From assembly GCA_039000515.1 (NCBI GenBank), contig JBCFYV010000012.1, positions 43,650,355-43,714,354 on the forward strand: 64,000 nt of DNA. The letters are read 5' to 3'. Origin of the DNA: Timema cristinae. Taxonomy: Eukaryota > Arthropoda > Insecta > Phasmatodea > Timematidae. This document shows, one piece after another, positions 12,095-24,159 of the stretch. The translations under genes and the position numbers were made by a program. Numbering within the stretch: position 1 is the first letter of the stretch; each line of letters starts with the position of its first letter. Under the pieces are notes generated by a model, which made no database searches, was not told the origin of the DNA, and was given only the letters and a program-made list of their open reading frames with translations.

Positions 12095-12305
12095 ACTCTG
12101 CCTTGAAATATGAGTGAATAATGACCCTGCGAATGGGACGATTCCTGGAGAGCTCAGTGGTTAGAGCTTTGGCATACTAAGCTTAAGGTTCTGTATTCAA
12201 TTCCCGTGTCCAGGTGTCATTTTTCAATTCTCAGAATATTATATCTAGATGTAGATTCCTCTCTAAAAAGCATGAATAATAGCTTCAGCTGTTTGATTTT
12301 TAAAA
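12095..12305 (+). repeat. SINE C (tRNA-headed)
   Basis: Leader AATATGAGTGAATAATGACC, then a tRNA-like head: acceptor TTCCTGGAG, A-box TAGC-type region AGCTCAGTGGTTAGAGC, B-box-like GTATTCAATTCCCG and closing GTCCAGGTG. The body GTCATTTTTCAATTCTCAG, AATATTATATCTAG and AGCTTCAGCTGTTTGATTTT matches the two copies at 49.3-49.6 kb. The B-box is imperfect and the cloverleaf is incomplete, so this is a SINE head rather than a tRNA gene. Confidence 0.7.
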
Positions 12306-12604
12306 TTTCAATTATATTGTGAGCCTGATGACGTAGACCGTGTAGCTAGCGATCAGGGATTGAGAATTATAGTTTTAAGGTGGTGGTTCTCAATGTGCTC
12401 TCTCTATTGCAAGTATTACCGTCTGCATTCTTACACCAACAATCTAGGGACTATAAAAGTTAAAATTAAATAGAGCTGTGAACTTATTTGCAAGGGAGAG
12501 TTTGGGGAATTATTTTGAAACAACAGTTGGATTATAAAGCTAATGTCACCAAGGAAAAAGACATAAATAGTCGGATATAATAATAGTAAGAAATATATGT
12601 TTGA

Positions 12605-12850
12605 TAATTATTACTATTGTAATAATAAATGTTATTATTTTTACTGTTCATTGAAATGCGTCAGAATAAGTTTTTTCAAATAAAAACTAAGGCCTATTAT
12701 ATAAGCACATAATCTTAGATAAAATTTTAATTGTCACTATTGTAATATAACTGTTATTATTTTTACTGTTCATTGAATGGATTAGAATAATTCCTTGCAC
12801 TAAAACTAAGGGCCATTATATAATCCATTATTTTAAGATTATATTTTCCG
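12605..12850. repeat. Tandem duplication, about 123-bp period
   Basis: ACTATTGTAAT, TGTTATTATTTTTACTGTTC and ATTGAA occur at about 12,613 and again at about 12,736. Each copy is followed by matching AATAA, AAACTAAGG and CATTATATAA segments. Two diverged copies; non-coding. Confidence 0.7.
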
Positions 12851-13913
12851 GCCTCTTGTTTTGTTCAAAACTAACTGCCAAAAATTAATTAACTCTCTGA
12901 CCAAAAATCTTAAGAATACAGTTTTGAGAAATCAATTTCCTTTCGCTATTTTAGTCTCATTAACACACGCGTATATCCACTTAATTATCGGTATTATAAT
13001 CATTGTAATTATGTAGTTAGTCTATCAGAATAAAAATAATTGAGTATCAAATACTATTTTATGTTTAAATTCTCAGAATAAAAGTGGTTTATATCGATTT
13101 ATAGAACATTAAAAATTGAAATTGAATCTTATAAAACCTATATATAAATTTTAATTCATAAATATTTAACTTATTTATGCAAACTTCGGTTTATTCTATA
13201 AGATAAAATCTACAATTATCCGCTTGGATAGATAATTTTAAAGTTTTGTGGGTGATCCATCAACCAAACACCAGAATTCCACCTGTGGTTAGTTTTTTAA
13301 CTTATATCAATGGTTGAAACCACTATATTACAAGTTAAAGCTTCTAAGTGCAATTCCAGACATGTTCTAAATATTTATCGTTGGGGAAATTGGGGTTATA
13401 TTTTAAGCAGTCGGCAGTGATTAATTAATGGTGTGTCAATGGGTGTTTGGCCTGTTCAAAATTTAAGTTAGTTTAAGTCATGAGCTGATAATACACTGTA
13501 CTTAGATCTAAGATACAAGTATTAGACTTTACCATTTATTAATAATTTAAAAACAATTGCTGTTTTTTATCATCTGTTTTTATTTAAAAGCTTGTATGAT
13601 TCATATAATAAATGATCTTGCTTTGAGATTTTGGAAATATATAAAAAAAAAATTAAGGGCTTAAGAGGTAGAATATAACTTAAGACTAGTGATAATTATT
13701 AAAATAAAGGTATATCTCACAGCACAGTGAGCTATAAACATTTAAAATCTCTTTAATTCTAACCACATCCAAATCAGTGGTCACGATATCTATGATGTCA
13801 ATATCTCAATTAATAGGATTGTCAGGGACGTCAAGACTAAAGTTAGAAAATTGGTCACGTGTAAACTACCCATATTTCTAATGGAATACATCTTCACTAG
13901 TTATAATAATATA
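12851..13913. other. AT-rich spacer, no gene seen
   Basis: No open frame, repeat pair or RNA-like structure could be supported. Confidence 0.5.
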
Positions 13914-13957
<44 letters not shown>

Positions 13958-13992
13958 GCACCTCGTCTTACTACCCATTCGGGTTGTATGCA
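13914..13992 (-). repeat. SINE B/A shared 3' tail with (TTA)n
   Basis: A (TTA)n tract of about 45 bases leads into AGCACCTCGTCTTACTACCC and ATTCGGGTTGTATGC. This is the reverse complement of the shared SINE tail with its TAA repeat. Only the 3' end is present. Confidence 0.65.
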
Positions 13993-15580
13993 GTTATAAT
14001 ATTGAAAAACAATTTTTTTTTAAATATCCCAAAGAACATAGTCTGTTGTTCCATGAACCCAAATCGTGATTTCTTACGATGATAATACTATTTACAAATC
14101 GTCTCCAGTACGGCGACATACTTGGTGGTCCTGATACAATTCCAGACCAGTTGAAAAAACCCACAACAAGCTTCTGGCGCAATTAAATACCTCTCGTTTC
14201 ATGGGTCCTCACAGTATCTCTACCACTGATGTACCTATCCTACAACTCTTTAAGATTATCCTTTCTACTTCCCCCCTCCCCTCCATCCGATGGCTTCCCC
14301 CAAACCTTTCCAACCCCTCAAGGCCATAAACAAATACAACATGAACTATCACATAATTGTAGTAATGACTAGTTGTGTTAAACGGTACACATGACAAGTT
14401 GTAGGCATAGATATTTCAAGCATATGGGTTTTTAATTAAACATAATGGTTGTATGTCAACTGTTATAAACCACTATGTTGGACCTTGTAAAAGTCAAGTT
14501 TACAAGTGGATTACTTATATCATTTTTTTTTATTTTATCAAAAAGCTACTTATATTTCCAAATCAGGGATATGTAATTTAATTTAATGTCGGTAGCAAAT
14601 ATGGGCACCAAAAATAAAATAAAAAATTTGTTGACATAAAAAGATGTGTGATGAACCATCGATAACTGATGTTTTATTAATTGGTGTGTAGAAAAAATGG
14701 AGCTACATTCCGGATTTAAAGTGTATTCATTAAAAGAGTTTTGGAGTTTGTATATAAAATATCACTTCTCATCAGAATTAAATTATGGACGATGAAAACA
14801 CGGGCTAAAGGCAACTTTGTCATATGTCAAACTTGTATGGAGTTAATTTACTGTACGTTTTATAAACAAGTTGATTAGACCCTAGATTAATATTTTAAGA
14901 TGAGTAGAATTTTAAGGAGGCTGCCTACTTGAGCGCAGAGATAAATCACAGAGATCAAAAAGTCTCACGATATTTAAGAAGGTGTTGTTTCACAATATAT
15001 TTCACGCCAAAATGTAGAAGATATTTATTAGTATTTTTCTGTAGGAAACAATTTAAGGGTTATCATTTTTTGTGAATTCACATCACATTGAACGACATTT
15101 TCAACGAACTGTTACAGTTCTGAGATAAGAAAGTTATAATAATCAAACTATCGTTTTGAAAAAGCTAAGGTAATAATTTAACAATTTTACAATAGACAAT
15201 TTAAGATAGTTAACGATTATTATAGTAGTTAGGAAGCTTTATAACTGCCATGCCTATAAGAAATACCAGTGATAGTATATTTCACTTTACATATAGTTTC
15301 CTTTAAGAAATTGTACTTTATATTTAAGTAAATGCATAAAGAAGAATCTATTATCTACTCGTATAATATTTTAATAATGACATTCCTCAATACCAATCAA
15401 CAAATTAAACAAATTTAAACCCAACACTATAATTTAGTAATAGATATCGTTGCAAAGTTCTTTGTAGCCTTAGCCTGTATTTTCACAATATAAAAATTGT
15501 ATTAGCAAATAAATGGTACAAATCCATTGCACAAGCCATTTCATATTGAGTATTGGTAGCGTCGAAGAAAATTAAGTAAG
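13993..15580. other. AT-rich spacer with two short open frames, no gene seen
   Basis: Minus-strand frames of 62 codons at 13,994-14,182 and 14,209-14,397 lie in a somewhat GC-richer stretch (a C-rich run near 14,260-14,320). No motif is recognised and no splice context is convincing. The rest is AT-rich spacer. Confidence 0.45.
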
Positions 15581-15589
15581 TTTATTTCA

Positions 15590-16600
15590 TAATAATATAC
15601 CATATCATTTTGTTAATGACAACAAAAACGCTTTAAATTTAAATTTTAAACCAAACTCTTCAAATATTTTCAAATTTTGAAATATTTAAAAATAATTTAT
15701 TATTTGTAAAATATAATTAACTATCAGTAATTTGTAAACATAAACATATATTCTTATTTATCATGAAAACTATTCCCAAACACTCACTTTAAACTTAATC
15801 TTCAAGGGCATATTTGAAAAAGTTCAAAATATATATTATCTGTAGTAAGTAAACTACATCTAAATTAGTTATTTTTATAAAAATAAACATTATTTCTGAT
15901 TTTTTGTTCAAGAGCAGCTTATAAAATCTATACATATTTTTTGCCTCCAAAATTGACAGAAAACTGACAAAATTTTAGATTATTATTTGTCTTTTTCTTG
16001 TAATAATTAGTATTGATAATATATATAAAAAGTCACACTCCATATAGGATGTCTTGATATATCCACATATTAAAATTATTTTAATAAATTTAGTAAATAC
16101 CAGATACTGTCCTTCTTACAAAATTCAGGGTGTACATTATATTTTATCACGTAAAATAGACATAATGTTCCATTTTAGACAGCATATTTATAAGTAGTTA
16201 AAAAGAATTAACGATATAATCGAATAAACCTCTTTCATATCGTGTATTATGACTTCGAAAATAATTTTCAAAAATAGGTTTTGAGTCAACCACTGTTTAT
16301 TATGTCTTGTTTATAAAAATAAGCACATTATCTTGTTAATCATTATACTAACTCTTCATATATAAGTTTTAAACCAAATTGATCAAATATTTTGAAAAAA
16401 CTAAAAATTTTAAAAATAAATTAATTTTAATATATTTTAAAATTACTTATTATTTGTAAAAATATTTATACTTATTTAACATTAAAAAATTTTCTCTGAT
16501 TCAAATCTTGAATTCATTATCAAGGTCAGTTTCAAAAAAAAATATTTTGTATATATTCTCTTAAGTAGACTTGAATTAATTTATTTTGTATGGCTAAAGA
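15590..16600. repeat. Diverged direct duplication (about 740 bp apart)
   Basis: Blocks in 15,600-15,860 reappear in the same order in 16,330-16,590: TTGTTAAT, TTTTAAACCAAA, TCAAATATTTT, TTATTATTTGTAAAA, TATTCTTATTTA-like, CTTAATCTTCAAGG versus CATTATCAAGG, AAAATATATATT and AGTAGACTT-like. Non-coding and strongly AT-rich, so part of the similarity could be composition. Confidence 0.4.
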
Positions 16601-16629
16601 TACATTTTATTGATAGTATAAAATAGTCC

Positions 16630-17350
16630 ACGATATCAATTTGAACCAAATCACCAAAGCAATTTTTTTAAATTTCGAATTAAATAAAAGTAATCAGTAA
16701 ACTAACTAAAACAGAGTTTTATCCCCAAAAGTAAGTATACAACTTTGTAATGTTCATGTCAAATACTCTTCAGATATACATTTTAATCAAAATCGTTTTA
16801 TTCATTTTAAAAATAATTCACATTTTCAGGAATTGATCATCAACAAAAGATCATGTATATAATTTTTTAACTAAGACTAATTCATCATCATCATCATCTC
16901 CACGAACTATTTCTAGTTTGTGGCCATGTCCGTTTATTAAAATTTTTCCATCTCCCTCTGTCCTACCACTATTTATCCTCCCTCACTCTCTACCACTTGA
17001 ACTAAGTAAACATTTGTATTTGTCATATCAAGCTCTCCCAACATACCCATTTGATATCAAACCGTTACATTAATTTTTTAAATATTTTCAGTTTTTTGAA
17101 AAATCAGACATCAGTAAAGTACATAAAGTTAAGTTTTTAAACAAAAAATCAAATATAGTGTTAAATTGTCATGTCAAACATTTTCAATACACCCATTTGA
17201 ATCAAAATCATTTAAGCTATTTGTAAAATATCGAAGTTTTTTTTAAAAATCAGTCATCAGTGAACTACCCATTAACGATTTTTACAAAAAAAAAAGTGTT
17301 AATTGGAATGTCAAACACTCCCAAGATACCTATTGGAAACAAATCGTTTA
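16630..17350. repeat. Degenerate tandem repeat, unit about 130-150 bp
   Basis: Recurrent order of blocks: a T-rich AAATATTTT stretch, AATCAGTCATCAGTAAACTA, a poly-A/T stretch, GTGTTAATTG, CATGTCAAACACTC, AAGATACCCATTTG and AATCAAAATCGTTTAA. Copies are seen at about 16,640, 17,050 and 17,200. Unrelated sequence with a CATCATCATCAT run and a pyrimidine-rich stretch interrupts them at about 16,885-17,030. Confidence 0.55.
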
Positions 17351-17355
17351 AATGG

Positions 17356-17445
17356 CCCATTCCATTCTGGTCTCGATACGTGTCGTCCTGTATTTAGTGT
17401 AGCGCCACCTTTGGGGCTTAATTAAGCCTGACAAATTATGATACT
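17356..17445 (+). repeat. Dispersed repeat E, copy 1
   Basis: CCCATTCCATTCTGG, CGATACGTGTCGTCCTGTAT, TTTAGTGTAGCGC, CTTAATTAAGCCTGAC and ATGATACTG match 56,564-56,650 block by block. Unlabelled family; no coding content. Confidence 0.6.
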
Positions 17446-17480
17446 GTTCCTAGGTATGCATTGTTTCAGCTTTATAGGTT

Positions 17481-17803
17481 TCTTGAAGACCCAGTGGTCT
17501 ATGGGTAAGGTGTTGGACATCTGGGCTGGGCGTCCGGGTTCAATCCTCGGTCCGGCACAGACTTATCTGATTGGCAAACCCTTCCTTCACCTCAGGCAAT
17601 ATGTGTATTAATCACAACTTGTGAAAGTGGGGAATGCCAGGCCTCCACCGTGGTTCGGATCCCACGTTAAACTGTAGGTCCTCCAATTAATCTCACAATC
17701 ACCGTACCATTACACATTAGCGTAAGTGCGTATAACCCGAACGGGTAGTAGGACGCGGTGATAATAGTAATAGTAATAATAAATAATAATAATAATAATA
17801 ATA
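17481..17803 (+). repeat. SINE B, full length, with (TAA)n tail
   Basis: The tRNA-like head has an A-box region CCAGTGGTCTATGGGTAAGG and B-box GGGTTCAATCCTC (about 17,538). The body has CACAGACTTATCTGATTGGC, AACCCTTCCTTCACCTC, GTGGTTCGGATCCCACG and ACTGTAGGTCCTCC. The tail has ACACATTAGCGTAAGTGCG, TATAACCCGAACGGGTAGTA and GACGCGGTGATAA, then imperfect TAA/TAG repeats. Four other partial or complete copies lie in the window. Little divergence from the copies at 23.9, 57.5, 58.4 and 60.5 kb suggests a younger family than SINE A. Confidence 0.85.
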
Positions 17804-17914
17804 TAATAATAGGTTTCTTGGTTTTGATGCTCTAAAGTCTAAAGACGGACATACCAACCTACAAGCATATTAACCAAAATATTTGAGTTACGTGTATAGT
17901 TCATACACAAACAC

Positions 17915-18225
17915 ACACACATATATATGGTGTTTGTATATAAACTATACACGTAGTTAAAATATTTTGTATATATATATATAACACATATAAACACTGT
18001 ATTATATATAATATAACACATTATATATATAACACACACATATATAACACATATATACACATATAACACATGTATATATACATATACACACATGTATATA
18101 TAATATATATAATATATATATTACACCATGTATATATATATACACAACATATATAACAATATAACATATATAACAATGTATTATACATATATACATGTGT
18201 GTGTATATATGTTCATATATACATT
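17915..18225. repeat. Compound (TA)/(CA) microsatellite
   Basis: About 300 bases of TATA, ACACAC and CATATA motifs. Two overlapping minus-strand frames (84 and 64 codons) of repeated Tyr/Ile/Cys/Val are translation artefacts of the repeat. Confidence 0.9.
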
Positions 18226-18239
18226 TACTTCACATATTC

Positions 18240-18850
18240 AGACTTTTAAATTTTCATCATATTATGATCGTGAACACTAAGATTCACATTGTAATATATT
18301 TTTTCTTCAGCCTCTAGTAAAATATTATTTATTCATTTAGTTTACAATTATTAATTCTTCATCTTATAACTAATTTTATAGCTAAGATAAACATATTGTA
18401 TAACAAAATCTTGTGTTTTATAAATACAATTATTATAATATTGACGGTACTAAATAAAAAATTATTTGTATACTACAAAAGTTAATTACTTGTCCGATGT
18501 TACTATAACCTTGAGTGTGTTATTGTTTATGTAATTGGGTAGAGTTGCCATCAAAATGTTATAGATAGCTTTAAATATATGATTATTATTATGTATTGGT
18601 TGGATACAATTCCTCTTCGCACAGTTTAAAATTTTTCAAGTTCTACGGTCACAAATCTACATCTTAACTCATGTGTTGCTGCTGCAGCTAACCTAAATGA
18701 CACAATATATCATGTAATACTGACTGAGAAAATGTGTCAAACCAAGTACGGGTTATAAATAAAATCTATTTGTTATGCTTTTATAAAAAGTAAACAAAAA
18801 AGGGAATCTTTGTTTGTATTCGAGTCTCTTGCAAGGAATTTAAAAGTGCT
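18240..18850. other. AT-rich spacer, no gene seen
   Basis: Nothing supported beyond AT-rich sequence. Confidence 0.5.
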
Positions 18851-18961
18851 TTGTTGTCGTACTTCCGGTATAAAGATTGGCAGGTGAGTCGGTGTAAATT
18901 GAGGACGCACGTGCCTGGCGCCCACGGGCGTATTTATTCACGCCCAGAACCTAAACTACAG
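18851..18961 (+). other. Weak candidate 5' exon with two splice donors
   Basis: A locally GC-rich block (18,900-18,960, including the E-box CACGTG near 18,909 and GGCGCCCACGGGCG). It carries two good-looking donor sites: CAG|GTGAGTC at 18,884 and CAG|GTGAGTAAT at 18,962. A 60-codon frame (18,851-19,033) runs through both donors, so it need not be coding. No partner exon or acceptor can be identified. Equally possible is a chance GC-rich fragment. Confidence 0.15.
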
Positions 18962-19039
18962 GTGAGTAATACTTCCGTCAACCTGTTGTCTTACAAGGTT
19001 CTGTTTACGATACAAGCACATCTTTGGTATTGAACCACT

Positions 19040-21009
19040 TTTCTTTCGCTCTGTGGCTTAATAGATTCCGGACCATCAATATTTAGTTAAATTATTAAGT
19101 TAGTGATGATGAAGGTAGAATATAGAATTTGCATGTATAGTGTGTGAAAATATATATAAATAGACTCCCTCAAAACACCAAGCTGGGTTTCAGACATTGA
19201 CTTCCACACTTCGGGAAAATTATATAGATGAAAAGACAGGATGTATAGGTCTGGGGGCCCCGGGGCTGTTAAAAAATTTAAGACCCCAATTTTACAAAAT
19301 TCCTTTTTATTTCTTATAATCAATTTTTTTTCCACAGAATTATATTAGATTTGTTTAAAGCCAATTTTATTTTAGCTATCCTATAATTTGTTTGTTTTTT
19401 GTTAGAAAATAATGTCAAAACTTTGAAAATGTATTTTTTATTTTATTCATAAATTTTGAGTTCAAAATTATCTAGGTTAATTATTCATAATATTAGCCTA
19501 GAGAGGTTTGTTTTCCATTGCAATAGTATGGTAGATGAGCCCTAATATTATTATGCAATCACACAGATTTTTTTTTGCACCGCGTCTTACTACACGGAAG
19601 AATGTCTCGTCTTTTCTGGTTAACCAGTAATGAGGAGATCAAGTACCCAATTTTTTTTTTTGAATAGGTCATCGCATTTAACAGAGAACTTAGTGTAGAA
19701 TTGATTTAAGGGTTTTAAATGAGGGAAGTAGTTTTTACAGATTGTTTTCCATTAGTTTAGAGAGGTTTTAAGCAAAACCACGGTAATAAATTATATAAGT
19801 AAAACCTCCTCTTAAGACAGATATCATCATCAATTTAGTATATCGCAAGTTTATCCCATTTATATCACGTGACCCCATAAGTGGGTATGCTAGGTAATTA
19901 TTACTTTACTTATATTGTGTATGAGATATTTTATTAATTTCCAGTAAAAATATAATTATATCTTCCATTGTATAGAATAAAAAGGATGTTTGCCCCATCA
20001 AGATGTCTAGAATTATTGTTTGCATTACAAATAGAAGGGCAATCCTCATATTGTCATTAAAAAGAATTTTAGGGTGCTTTACAAAATCAGTAATTTATAA
20101 TTTGCATCATATCCCAGCAATAATTTCCGATGCTAAATAACTTTTAGCTCTAAAGTTATATGACTACTAAAATAAGTATATTTTATCTGAAATACATTTT
20201 TGTAAAACCAATAGTTTCTTAGCAATAAGAAAATATATATATTTTTACGTAGGTCTTGATATGTGTAATTGATTTTTACTCGCTTTATTGAAAATATAAG
20301 ATATCAAAGTTTCTGTAATCATGTATATTATGTCATTTATGCTCTTTGGCGGAGTATTTCTGGAACAATATCTATTATTTCATTTCACAAATTTTATTAG
20401 TTTTTAATAGTCCAAATGGTTTTATTTTAAGATAAAGGATAAAAAAAGTATGTGTGGTGTACCTTATCAATTATTATTTATTATTATTTAAACAAGTTTT
20501 TTGATGTATACACTATTTGTTAAAATGTTATGTCGACATAATTTAAAATAGGGCGTAGTAAAATGATTATTGATCATGTATTAAAATAATTATTTATCAT
20601 TTAATTATTTATTTATATTTTCATAAAATTTATCCTTTTTGGTTTTGTTTTCCGTTAATAATAATTATAGTCGTGTTTACATAATGACAATGAACTTAAT
20701 AAAAATAATGCCAAATTTATTAATTTTATTCTGCAACAGATATTTTGACATCATTTTATGCTATTCTAGTAGTATTTGTTACAAATCATCATGCGAAAGT
20801 TATTCATTGTTGGAAAAAATGTGGTCGTTAACTTAACTTAGAAAATTTAGAAAATAAACACATTATTCTTATTTGATCATCTGGTTTTTTATAAATCTAC
20901 TTAACATTTTACATCGTTTAAGGGAATACTCACAAAACCATTCGTAGCTTGTGAATGAATAAATATAAAATGGACTAAGATATACTTTTCAAAAAAATAT
21001 TGGATGAGT
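19040..21009. other. AT-rich spacer; short SINE-tail trace
   Basis: No gene supported. TTTTTTTTGCACCGCGTCTTAC and TACACGG at about 19,568-19,601 match the reverse-complement SINE tail end. The 82-codon minus frame at 19,087-19,335 has no recognisable content. Confidence 0.5.
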
Positions 21010-21160
21010 GGAAAATCGTGGTTCGAGTATATTGAGGGTAGGGCTCAATGCGTTCTCACGCTTCCTTTTAGGCAAATGTAAGTACATTACCTCTAAATTC
21101 TACCTTAATAATTCCTAATCATTAGCGTAATTATTAGTATAAGGTAATTTAAGAATGTAT
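21010..21160 (+). repeat. SINE A, partial
   Basis: B-box-like GTGGTTCGAGTATATTGAGG, then CTTCCTTTTAGGCAAATG, TACATTACCTCTAAATTC and TAATCATTAGCGTAATTA. The A-box head and the final tail block are missing or decayed. Confidence 0.5.
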
Positions 21161-23679
21161 AATATGATATATTATCGCCTCTTTGTGAAGGTTGCTTTGT
21201 ATGGCTGTCATAAATACAGTTGTTCATACAACACCTCTAATAATGTTCACTGTAATACTGAAAATAAATGTCGTCGAGATTTCAAACTCAGCTCATAGGT
21301 AGCAGCACATTTCACCATTAATCCATAGACACACGCTCACGAACCCCCGTCTAATCCAACATATGCATTTTGCATTACGAAAATATGTGTGTAGCTGCCT
21401 ACTTTAAATATAGTAGGAGTTAAGCCATGATTATAAATATATACAAGTTATTATTTATAAGTGGTTAGTTCCTTTACTCCTGATTTGGAGGACAAGGCGA
21501 AAATAAATCTTCGCCACTCCAGCTATACCTTGTTACAATTTTTGTGATTGCAGGCTATCAGACTACCAACCACAACACATCACTTTACAAAATATTATCT
21601 GGGTTTTATTTTTTGTTCATAAAAATATTTGAAAATTTTGATGTAATAAATATGTGAAAAATGTTAGTATAATATAAATGTTGAAAAATAGTATTAATTA
21701 ATTACTCAAATATATTTTGATTCCAGCCTTGAAAATTTTGTTAACGGAGTGTGATCATTCCGGACTTATATATACTCTTTGAGTTTATTCATGATTAAAT
21801 GTGACTGGTTTGCATAATTATTGGTATTTAGTCATTCGAATATTTCACTGAAGCCATTGTAGTTCATTTGAATTTCCCTCATCATACCTTTGTCATGAAA
21901 TAAGACGTCTAAATTCAGAATATCTCATTCAATTTGGATTCACTACTAAATTAGTAGCAAATGGCTCTTTAATGGTAATTATTTTAATATTCAGATATCA
22001 TAAATATTTTTAATTAGCCAATATACATTTTGTGGTGCAGGATGATTCAGAATATACACATATTTAAATATTTTGCATTTTTCAAATGTCGAAAGATTAT
22101 TTAAAAAAAACATTTTCTACTTTAATTATCAGTCAACTAACTTGAATCAAAAGAAAATACATATAAGTAAACATTTACCTTTGGTAAAAATAATAAAATA
22201 AGGAATATCAAAAATCAACTGCAAAATTTTTTAAAATCGACATACTGGTATATTTGATTCGCGGCATTGCAAGCAAGTATATCAATACTGAAATTTTTAT
22301 TCATCCTTTTAAGTGTGTTGAGTCTGTTCTGTAGTTAATTTGTTTTGAAATTCATCTGATGATTAAGCCATCGGTCCATAAAATCACGTTAAGTACCTCA
22401 AGTAAAAAATACATAAATTTTTTTTCTTTTGGCTTCATAAGATAAAAATGAAAATTTAAGAATGTAGAAATATAATATTTTACCAATTTAAGTTTTTATA
22501 AATTTCATAATAGATACATTCAGTTCATAATATGAATCTTTTGTTCTAGTCAGGCTGTAAAACAAGTTGAATAATAGATTTTAAGATGTATTATTATTTC
22601 ATTAGAAAAAAAAATGTGAACATTAATTAGCTTCATTTTATCAAAGGAGACAAAACTTTGTTAAATTTTGAAATATTAGAGAACTAATCATATATCAACC
22701 ATATCCAAACTATGTAAATGATATGGTATTTTAATTCAAGTTACACATTGCAATAAAAACGACTTTATCTAAAACCAAACCTCGATAACTCTTCAATTAC
22801 TTTCTCAAATCAATTTACCACTCTAATGTTTTTATTCTTGTCATACATTGCTAAAAAGAAGACAGAAAATAAAGTATTTCCTCAATAAGTCTTCAATTAC
22901 CTACTCTGATCCAATTACCATTCATACTATTTTAATTATTAGTCTCTTAAGATGCTCCGTAAAGTTGTGGTTCTTACATGAGTCTGTCTTTGGAACAAGC
23001 CTTCTCAACATTTATAAAGATCCATTAAATGATTTGACTTAAAATCGAATACTCATAGATAACTGAACTAAAGGAAACTAGCCGATAAAACTAAATAAGT
23101 TTTTTCATCAAGAAAGATAACAAGATGCCAATCGTTGTTAATGCCTGAGACAGGTGAATTACCTAGTTGTACCAGTTTAAGGGAGAGAGAGAGAGAGAGG
23201 AATAAGTTCAATTGGTTGTCGTGTTTGTAAGCAGTGTGAACAGTCCTCATGGGTGGTCCAGCCTTCAGCCTCTGACATAGCAACGATCCCTCTTCTACCG
23301 TTATAATGATCCAAGGACATAGTTAAAAACTTTGATTACCTATAAACCCTATCAGAAGGACAATCCGGTGTCCGTATGAAGCTTCAATTACTTAGGACGG
23401 AGAGGTGTACCATAACTCTGAGACGTTATTCCAGATATCCCACGTTATTTAAGAAGTGGCTTCTTATTATAAATTCAAAAATATGGTGTGCATTAATATT
23501 GAGGAGAGCGTCATCAACGTGCCTCTTTGAGGTTAGCAACTTTTTAAGTTTTACAATGTTAATAAAAGTCATAGCGGGGTGAACCAATATCATTTCAATA
23601 ATTGTTTATAAGAAGGAAATGTTTAGAAACTTATATCTAACATTCCTTGAACAAATACATATTTTTAGAAGGACACAAA
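21161..23679. other. AT-rich spacer, no gene seen
   Basis: Short frames only (for example 64 codons at 22,848-23,042, and 68 codons at 23,376-23,582 in a slightly GC-richer block). None has motifs. A (GA)n run lies at about 23,184-23,200. Confidence 0.5.
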
Positions 23680-23858
23680 CTCACTTTGGTGGTCTATTAC
23701 TCTAAGGCATTACTCTCGCAATAAATAGTTTAAATTGCCGATGATAGGGAGATAAGATTTCTGATCCTGAACGGGTGGACTGGTGATTTTCAAACCTCTA
23801 CCTTCATGCAAATGTGGGTATACTTCATCTCAAACTAAACACTCTTCATTCATAACAC
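23680..23858 (+). repeat. SINE A, partial
   Basis: Head CTCACTTTGGTGGTCTATTA and GGCATTACTCTCGCAATAA, then AATTGCCGATGATAGGGAG. The B-box is degraded. Body with TCTACCTTCATGCAAATGTG, then GGTATACTTC. It runs directly into the tail of an inverted SINE B, which may have inserted into it. Confidence 0.6.
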
Positions 23859-23859
23859 A

Positions 23860-24150
23860 TTATTATTATCAGCACCCGTCTTACTACCCGTTCAGGTTAT
23901 ACGCACTTACACTAGTGTGTAATGGTAGGGTTATTGTGAGATGAAATGGAGGACCTACAGTTTAACGTGGAATCCGAACCACAGTGGAGGCCTGTTGGTA
24001 TTCACCACATTCACAAGTTGTGATTAATACACGTCTTGTCAGAGGTGAAGGAAGGGTTTGGCAATCAGATATATCTGTGCCGGGACCAAGGATTGAATTC
24101 CGGATCCTAGCACATAGGTCCGACACCTTACCCCTAAACCACAAAGTCAC
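23860..24150 (-). repeat. SINE B, full length, reverse orientation
   Basis: From left: TTATTATTATC, AGCACCCGTCTTACTACCCG, TTCAGGTTATACGCACTTAC, GTAATGGTAGGGTTATTGTG, then ATTCCGGATCC (B-box complement region, about 24,096) and ACCTTACCCCTAAACCACAA (A-box complement, about 24,124). Complete from tail to head. Two antiparallel frames of 62 and 68 codons across it are artefacts. Confidence 0.85.
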
Positions 24151-24159
24151 CTATAGTAC

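Noticed and set aside
12379..12398. GGTGGTTCTCAATGTGCT as a hAT left end
   Set aside because: Only partly like a hAT terminus, with no partner TIR or 8-bp duplication.
17839..18196. Two overlapping Tyr/Ile/Cys/Val-rich open frames
   Set aside because: Pure products of the TA/CA microsatellite.
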